The notes beneath the pieces are model-generated. The model was not told the origin of the DNA and ran no database searches. It was given only the letters and a program-made list of their open reading frames with translations. Position numbers and translations under genes: made by a program. Below, one piece after another: positions 1 through 6,500 of a DNA stretch of 7,153 nt (position 1 is the first letter of the stretch; the number at the start of each line of letters is the position of its first letter). Location: the NCBI GenBank assembly GCA_910579775.1, contig CAJTUE010000015.1, positions 1 to 7,153 of the forward strand, read 5' to 3'. This DNA is from an uncultured Oscillospiraceae bacterium (GTDB taxonomy: Bacteria; Bacillota; Clostridia; Oscillospirales; Oscillospiraceae).

Positions 1-201
1 GACCAGCCGTTTGATCCCGTTGCGCTTGCAGATGTCGGTCACGAGATCCAGCAGCGCGGCGTATGCCTTGGCAGAGACAGGCCAGTCCGGGGCGCCTCCG
101 TTGTTGGCGACCTCAATGGTGACGGCCCTCTGGTCGTTGGCGCCGGACGAGGTGCACCATGAGCGGTTTGCCTCGTCCACATATCTCGCCGTTTTTCTCA
201 C
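1..201 (-). pseudogene. N-acetylmuramoyl-L-alanine amidase (Amidase_2-like) fragment, N-terminal part missing
   Basis: Read on the minus strand, the frame gives YVDEANRSWCTSSGANDQ, then RAVTIEVANNGGAPDW, and then DLVTDICKRNGIKRLV at the window edge. This is the middle of the phage/Clostridia-type Amidase_2 (PGRP-like) fold, which hydrolyses the MurNAc-L-Ala bond of peptidoglycan. Family members usually have some 60 or more residues before this point, carrying the first zinc-ligand His and a 'YGIGxDG' stretch. Here the upstream residues (TEVRKTAR) do not resemble them, so the similarity stops near 186. The only nearby start is GTG at 199-201, with a GAGGA about 5 nt upstream. The same frame runs back through the hairpin to a stop at 418-420 without an ATG. 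A protein begun at 201 would lack the first metal ligand, so I infer a truncated, inactive remnant, perhaps of a prophage lysis gene. The C-terminal half lies outside the window. The family call is firm; pseudogene status is inference. Confidence 0.65.
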
Positions 202-234
202 CTCCGTCCTCGGGGTCGTTCTGTGTTGATATAA

Positions 235-277
235 AAAGAAAAATGCACAGCGGACTCGGTTGAGTCTCTGTGCATTT
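235..277 (-). terminator. Rho-independent terminator-like hairpin, leftward
   Basis: A perfect 10-bp stem AAATGCACAG (241-250) / CTGTGCATTT (268-277) encloses a second 5-bp stem GACTC (253-257) / GAGTC (262-266) with a GGTT loop. On the minus strand the stem is followed at once by TTCTTTTTAT, a good U-tract. On the plus strand it is followed by the weaker TTTAATAATAAT. It is therefore a strong terminator for leftward transcription and at most a weak one rightward. No complete leftward gene lies to its right, and the amidase remnant lies downstream of it. Confidence 0.7.
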
Positions 278-319
278 AATAATAATGGATGCGCTTTTGT
301 TGAAAATGTATCTTTCCTC

Positions 320-348
320 TTGCTTTTTTGGGCCGGATGTGGTAAATT
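320..348 (+). promoter_or_regulatory. Possible sigma-A promoter of the giant gene
   Basis: TTGCTT (320-325) is separated by 17 nt from TAAATT (343-348), which is preceded by TG at 340-341 as in an extended -10 element. Each hexamer is only a partial match to TTGACA and TATAAT. It would start a transcript near 355 with a leader of about 70 nt. It is the best candidate I found in the gap, but such matches occur by chance in AT-rich DNA. Confidence 0.3.
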
Positions 349-409
349 TGCATTTATGGAGAATTGCTGAAAAGAGCAGTGAAACCGCCAAGAATTTAGC
401 AAATATGAC

Positions 410-416
410 AAGGAGG
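410..416 (+). promoter_or_regulatory. Shine-Dalgarno site AAGGAGG
   Basis: A full AAGGAGG lies 9 nt before ATG at 426. This ideal match decides the start of the giant gene: the ATG is immediately followed by a typical signal peptide, and no other start nearby has comparable support. Confidence 0.9.
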
Positions 417-425
417 ACTATCGGT

Positions 426-521
426 ATGGAAAAAAGGTCAAAAGGTACGCTCAAACGTACGTTAGCGCTGGTTTTAACGTGCGTTATGGTGCTGTCCCTG
501 CTTCCGGGCACGGCGTTTGCC
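426..521 (+). other. Signal peptide, residues 1-32
   Basis: The N-terminus has a basic stretch (MEKRSKGTLKR), a hydrophobic core (TLALVLTCVMVLSLLPG) and an AFA-A cleavage site after residue 32. This is a standard Sec / signal peptidase I pattern. Cys19 lies inside the hydrophobic core and is not followed by a lipobox-like context, so a lipoprotein is unlikely. Confidence 0.9.
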
Positions 522-3500
522 GCCCGGTCGGACACGCGGGACATGCCCGTGGCGGAGACCCCTGCGGAAAACGCCGCGGCGGCTGAGACCGCCGAGCTCC
601 CGACCAAGCCCTTTGAGGCGGTTGCCGATTTGGCGACGGGCGAGCGTACTTACTACGTCAGCCTCAGCGGCAGGGGCGGCAACAGCGGCCTCTCGGAGGA
701 TGCACCTCTGCCTGGGCTGGACGCGGTGCCCTGGGCTGATCTGCAGGCCGGGGACAGCGTTCTGCTGAAAAAGGGCGACAAGTTCCCTGGATCCATCCGC
801 CTGGTGGACGTCCACGGCACGGCTGATGCCCCCATCACCATCGGCGCTTATGGTGACGGCGCCGCCGCTCCTGTGATTGAGGCCCGCGGTCAGGGCATCT
901 GGCTCCAGGAGACTGGGAGTACCAACAGCACAGGCGCTTACGCCTCTTCCGGCGTACTGCTCTACGGCTGCTCCTACGTCACCGTCAGCGGCCTGGATAT
1001 CGTCAACCGGCCCGACGAGCTGAAGGCCACTTGGGAAACCGTCATATCCGGCAAGTCGAACTGCGACTCCATCGCCTACTCCGGCGTGGCAGTGGCGGCG
1101 GACGGCTCTGCCGCCGCTGAGGGCATTGTCCTTAGAAACATCACTGTTCATGGGAACAGTGATGTAAGCGCTGTGATCACCGAAACTTCCTCTACGGTGA
1201 CCCAGGACAGCGTGACCGTGGGTACTGCGGCTTCCGTTCGCACATATACCCCTGCAAACGGTACTTACTATGTCAGTTCTCTGAACGGCAGCGACAGCAA
1301 TGATGGTACCAGCCAGACTACCGCGTTCTACAGCCTCCATAAGATCAACGAGCTGGATCTCCAGCCCGGGGCGAAGGTCTATCTGGAGCGCGGCTCCGTC
1401 TTTGAGAACCAGTACCTCCACATTGAGGGCGGCGGCGCGGAGAACACCCCCGTCATCATTGACGCCTACGGCGATAACAGCGCCGCTAAGCCCCTCATCA
1501 ATACCAACGGCAACGGCGTGTGGTACCAGAATATGGGCAAGAATCTGGACAACGGCAACCACGTCCGTTACGGTTACGTGTCCTCCTGTATCAACCTCTA
1601 CGATGTGCCATACATCGAGATCAAGAACCTTGCCATGACCAACGGCGGGGAATATGGCAAGACCGTGACCAACTTTGACTCCACCCAGATCACCATGCCT
1701 GAAGGCCAAGAGGACGGCGGCACCGTTCCTGGAGAGACCGGATACAACTCCACCAACGGGAACACCATCGGCTGCTACCAGTGGGGCGGCAAGATGAGCC
1801 GCACCGGCGTGTCCGGCGTGGCCCAAAACGCGGGCACCGTCCACCATGTCTATCTCCAGAACCTGGACATCGAAGAAATTTACGGCAACGTCTACATCAA
1901 GCACATGAACAACGGCGGCATCTACTTCACCGTTTCCCTGCCGGCAAATGAGAGCAGCACCGGCATTTCCAGGTTTGACGACCTGCGCATTGAGGGCTGC
2001 TATCTCCGCCGGGTCAGCCGCTGGGGCATTGCGGCGGCGTATACAGCCTATTGGAACCAGATGAATGCCATGGCGATTTCGGATCAGGCGTGCCAAACCT
2101 ACGGCTCTACCAAGGTTTACATCGGCCACAACTACCTGGAAGAGGTGGGCGGCGACCCCATCACCACCATGTACGACTACGAGCCGCTCATTGAATACAA
2201 TGTGGCTCTCCGGGGCGCCCGGGAGATCCAAGCCTCTTTTTACATGAATGGCACCGCGCCCAACAACAACAAAGGCAATGTGGCGGCCGGCATCTGGCCC
2301 TGGAAGTGCAAGACCGCCCTGTTCGAGCACAACGAGTGCTACGACATGATGCACGGCGGCAACGGCAACAACGACGCCCAGGCCTGGGACGCCGACTACG
2401 GCGACAGCACCATCTACCAGTACAACTACAGCTCCGGCAACACCGGCGGCTGCGTGATGTACTGTAACTGGAACGCGTACAATACGGTGTTCCGCTACAA
2501 CATCAGCTATAAGGACGGCAAGGTGGGCGGCCCGGGCAACAACATTGGCCCGCTGGATTTCGCTACCGCCATCAATGGCCAGATGTACAACAACACCTTC
2601 CTGTTCATCCAGGATTCCCCCGCCTACCACCGTAACAACGGCGGTAACGGCGCGTACATTGAGAACAATATCTTCTACAATACCGGCAATACCGCCTATG
2701 AACCCAACTGGACAGCCAGCAGCAACCTCTACTACAAAAACAACATTTATTCCGGTTTCAGCAGCACTGGCAATGACTCCTACCCCATCGAGCTGACTGC
2801 CGAGGAGCGCGCCAGCTTCTTCGCCAAGGATATCGGCACCGCCCCCATTGCTCCTAAGTCTACCGATAAAACGGGGACCGGCGATGTGGACGGCATTCGG
2901 AACTGGACCTATGATTGGGACAGCGATTACGACATGTTCAAGCTGGGTACGGGCGCAACGAAGGCCAAGAATGCCAGTGTGCCCATTGGCAACAAGGGCC
3001 TGATCGAGGACGCCAGCTTTGGCGTGCCCCGCGTGCCCAACAACAAAGATTTCTACGGCAATGCGCTGGATGCCTTCCACGATATCGGCGCCCATGATAC
3101 CCGGACGGCCGATCCCGAGGGTGTGACGGTGTCCGCCGTGGACCACGAGAGCGCCACCGTGCAGTGGAGCGCGGTTGCAGGCGCTGTGAGCTACAAGGTC
3201 GCGCTGGACGGCGGGGAGCCGGTCGATGCGGAGACCCTGTCGTCCCACATCTTCTTGGACCTGTTCCCCATGGCGGAATACACCGTGAGCGTGACCGCCT
3301 ATGACGAGTCCGGAAATGCAGTGGGTGCGGCGCGGACGGCGGAGTTTACCACCACCCGGCCGGCGGCCCCGGAGAATCCTGATGCCATCCAGCCCGTCGC
3401 GGTCAAGGCGGGAAGCGAGCAGTCTTCGGAAGGAAAGGGTAACGCCATTGACGGCAACCCCAACACGATTTGGCACACCGCTTGGAACGGCTCGCAGGCG

Positions 3501-6500
3501 GAAGACAGATGGATCGCCGTTGATTTGGGGCGGGTACAGTCTATCCAGAACTTCCAGTATCTTCCCCGCCCGGCTGTCGGAACTGGTGGAACGAACGGGC
3601 TCATCACCCAGTATGAGATCTATCTTTCCTCATCCGACTCGGATTGGACCAACCCCGGCGCCGCCGGCAGCTGGACCAAGGCCAAGGAGGGCGCATGGAG
3701 TTGGGATGCAGGCAGAGACTGGGTAACGGTCGCGTTTGATGCCAACACCACCGCGCGGTATGTCAAGCTGAAGTGTGTGACGGGCGTGGGTAACCATGCC
3801 TCCGCGGCCGAGATTGCGGTCAACGGCGTTCCCTGCGAGAGTATCGCGCTGGCAAACGCCTCCGTGGCGCTGAATAAGACCTTGACCCTTCCGGTCACGA
3901 CCACCCCCGCGGGCGCTGCGGTCACCGGCATCGTTTGGACCTCCAGCGACCGGAAGGTCGCCACCGTGGACACCAACGGCGTGGTCACCGGCCTGAGCGT
4001 GGGTGAGACTACCATCACGGCGCACCTGGGTGATAAGACGGCGGCGTGCACCGTTACGGTCACCCCGCGGGAGCTGAGCGACGCACACGAGCTGGTCTCC
4101 AGCCTCTTTGAGATCCGGGATACCGACAAGCTTCAGGTGCCCTATACCGCGAATGATCCCACCACTGTGGCGGAGCTGAAGGCGGGCCTGACCGTGTCCG
4201 AGGCCGCGACGGTGAAGGTGCTCGACAACAGCGGGACCGAGCAGACGGACGCCGTGAATGTCGCCGCCGGCATGACCGTGAGCATCGTTGCGGAGAACGG
4301 CACGAGCCACACGGACTACACCGTGGTGCAGAAGAACGTATACAACAGCTACGAGGACTGGCAGGGCGGCGTCCAAGGTAATGTGTGGTTCAGCCAGTAC
4401 GAAGGAGCGGAAGCGGGAACCTTCTTGAACCACACAGCATGGAACAACGGCGGCTGGTGGGACGGCGCGGCTCCTAACTACATGTCAGTGGAGCGTAACC
4501 AAGCCTGCGGTTCGATCACCGGCGAAAAAGGCAGCGGCTTTACCTTCCGCGCCCCGGTAGAAGGTATTGTAACGCTCCAGCTCAACTACTATGATGGAAC
4601 TAGCTTAAGCGCACCGACCGGAGAAAACCAGGTAAGAAAGCGTCAGGCATCAAGTAACGGCTTAACGCACCATATTCGTATTTACCTGAACGGAGTGGAA
4701 TTAGAGGATCAAGTGATCAATGTTCCTCAGACGGTCACCCCGGTCGATGTGACCCCCATGCAGATCTCCTTAAAGCAGGGTGACCTCCTGAACGTTGTTG
4801 CCAAGAACGGAGGGAACTTTGCAAGTAACAGCGGGAACAACAGCATTTTCTTCAATCCGAAGATCACCTATGAAAATACGGCCTACGTCCCCGCACCGGA
4901 AGAGATCACGCTGGACGAGAGCGTTGTCACCCTTTACACCAACGAGGGGCTGACGAACACTGCCCAGCTGGCGGCTACAGTTCTTCCCGCGGAAGCGGCG
5001 CAGGCGGTCACCTGGACCACCGGCGATGAGGCCGTGGCTACTGTGGACAGCAACGGTCTCGTTACCGCCGTGGGCAACGGCGACACCTTTATCCGCGCCA
5101 CCAGCAACAGCGGTCTGGACAACCCCAGCGTGAACGTCACCTGTCAGATCCATGTTCTCACGAAGATCGAAGGGATCACGATCAAAGAGGGCAACACGAC
5201 GATTGGCGCCGCGCCGATCAAGCTTTATACCAACGAGGGTGACGATACGCTACCCCACACCGTGACCTTGACGGCGGAAACTACGCCCGCGAACGTCTCT
5301 CACCCGAACCTGAACTGGACCCGCCCGGAGGGTCCCCAGGCGAAGATCGAAGTGGTGAGAGAAGGGAACGGTGCAAGCGCTGTTTTGACCGCCACCACCA
5401 ATGAACAGAACGTAGGGGCGGTCACTGTAGAGGTTGCTTCTGCAGAGCATCCTGATGTGAAGACTACCTTTACGGTTCACGTTGTCCGCAAGCTGCAAAA
5501 CCCGGTGACCATCACCGGCAACGCCAAGGTGGGCGAGACCCTGACGGCCAACCTGAACCAGCTGTCTATGACCGACGCGGGCAAAAACGCCCTGACCATT
5601 CAGTGGAAGCGGGACGGCGTGGACATCCCCGATGCCACCGGCAAGTCCTATGCGCTGACGGAGGCGGACTACAACACCACCATTTCCGTAGATGTGACCG
5701 CGGACCCGAATACCTTCTACGAGGGCACCCAGAGCGCCTCCATTACGGGCAAGGTCGCCATGCAGGACGGCCCCGCCGCCCCCGAGGGGTTGAATGCGGT
5801 GCAGTGCGTCAATGGCGACGACGGAAAGATTACCGGGCTGGACAGCACAAAGGCTTATGAGTACTCCGCGGACGGTACGGCTTGGACGCCGGTCGCTGCC
5901 GGGGCCACCGAGATCACGGGGCTGGCTGCCGGTACCTATCAGGTGCGCTTTGCCGCCACCGATACCCAGGCGGCTGGCGCGGCGGTGACCAAGACGATCC
6001 TGGCCGCCAGCGCCGCGGGCTATGATATCACCTTCGATGTTACCGAGGGCGGCGCGCTCGACGTGAGCAAGAACCCGGCGGAAGAGAACGACCAGATCAC
6101 AATTACCGTTACCCCCGAGGCGGGCTATCAGCTGGTAGCGGACTCCCTGACGGTCACCCACACGGGCGATGCGGCCCAGACCGTGACGGTGACGGACAAT
6201 ACCTTCACCATGCCCGCCGCCAACGTGACCATTCACGCTGAATTTGAAAAGCAGAAATTCCAGATCACCCATGAGCTGGAAAACATTGATTGTGAAGTGA
6301 CAGGAGAGCACACTCATGAGGTGGCCTACGGCGATAAGCCTGTGATCCACCTGACCGCCAAAGAGGGCTATACCATGCCCAGTAGCGTCGCCGTGATCAA
6401 GACCGGGTCTCAACCGGAGGAAGCGTTTGCGGCGTATACTTACAGCCACACCGTGGCGGCTCCCGAAGAGGCCACCATTACCTTTGACCAGGGCGTCACC

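Larger units (their letters stand above)
202..425. other. AT-rich intergenic leader
   Basis: This gap between the amidase remnant and the giant gene is clearly richer in A/T than either neighbour. It holds the hairpin at 241-277, a candidate promoter at 320-348 and the ribosome binding site at 410-416. I saw no small gene with a credible start and ribosome binding site. I did not recognise any riboswitch consensus. The A/T richness fits a regulatory region. Confidence 0.6.

Noticed and set aside
11..229. 72-codon plus-strand frame at the left edge
   Set aside because: It lies opposite the amidase fragment, which has clear family similarity, and has no ribosome binding site.
346..404. ATTTGC (346-351) / GCAAAT (399-404) pairing in the leader, possible riboswitch stem
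   Set aside because: Only 6 bp, A/T-rich and far apart, with no recognised riboswitch core such as that of c-di-GMP or other adhesin-linked classes.
454..463. Palindrome AACGTACGTT just inside the giant gene
   Set aside because: Several 10-bp palindromes are expected by chance in a window of this size, and nothing else suggests an operator there.
113..607. 164-codon minus-strand frame overlapping the amidase fragment and the start of the giant gene
   Set aside because: It is in a different frame from the amidase similarity, crosses the hairpin and the leader, and its product has no recognisable features.
474..3476. 1000-codon open frame on the minus strand, opposite the beta-helix
   Set aside because: It is in codon register with the sense gene, so it stays open only because the sense strand avoids TTA, CTA and TCA. 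Its predicted protein is a low-complexity mix of Val, Gly, Ala and His with no domain, while the plus-strand product has a signal peptide and clear domains.
3299..3726. Overlapping short open frames on both strands across the FN3 and F5/8C boundary
   Set aside because: They are shadows of the giant gene, which reads continuously through FN3 and F5/8C landmarks without a frameshift.
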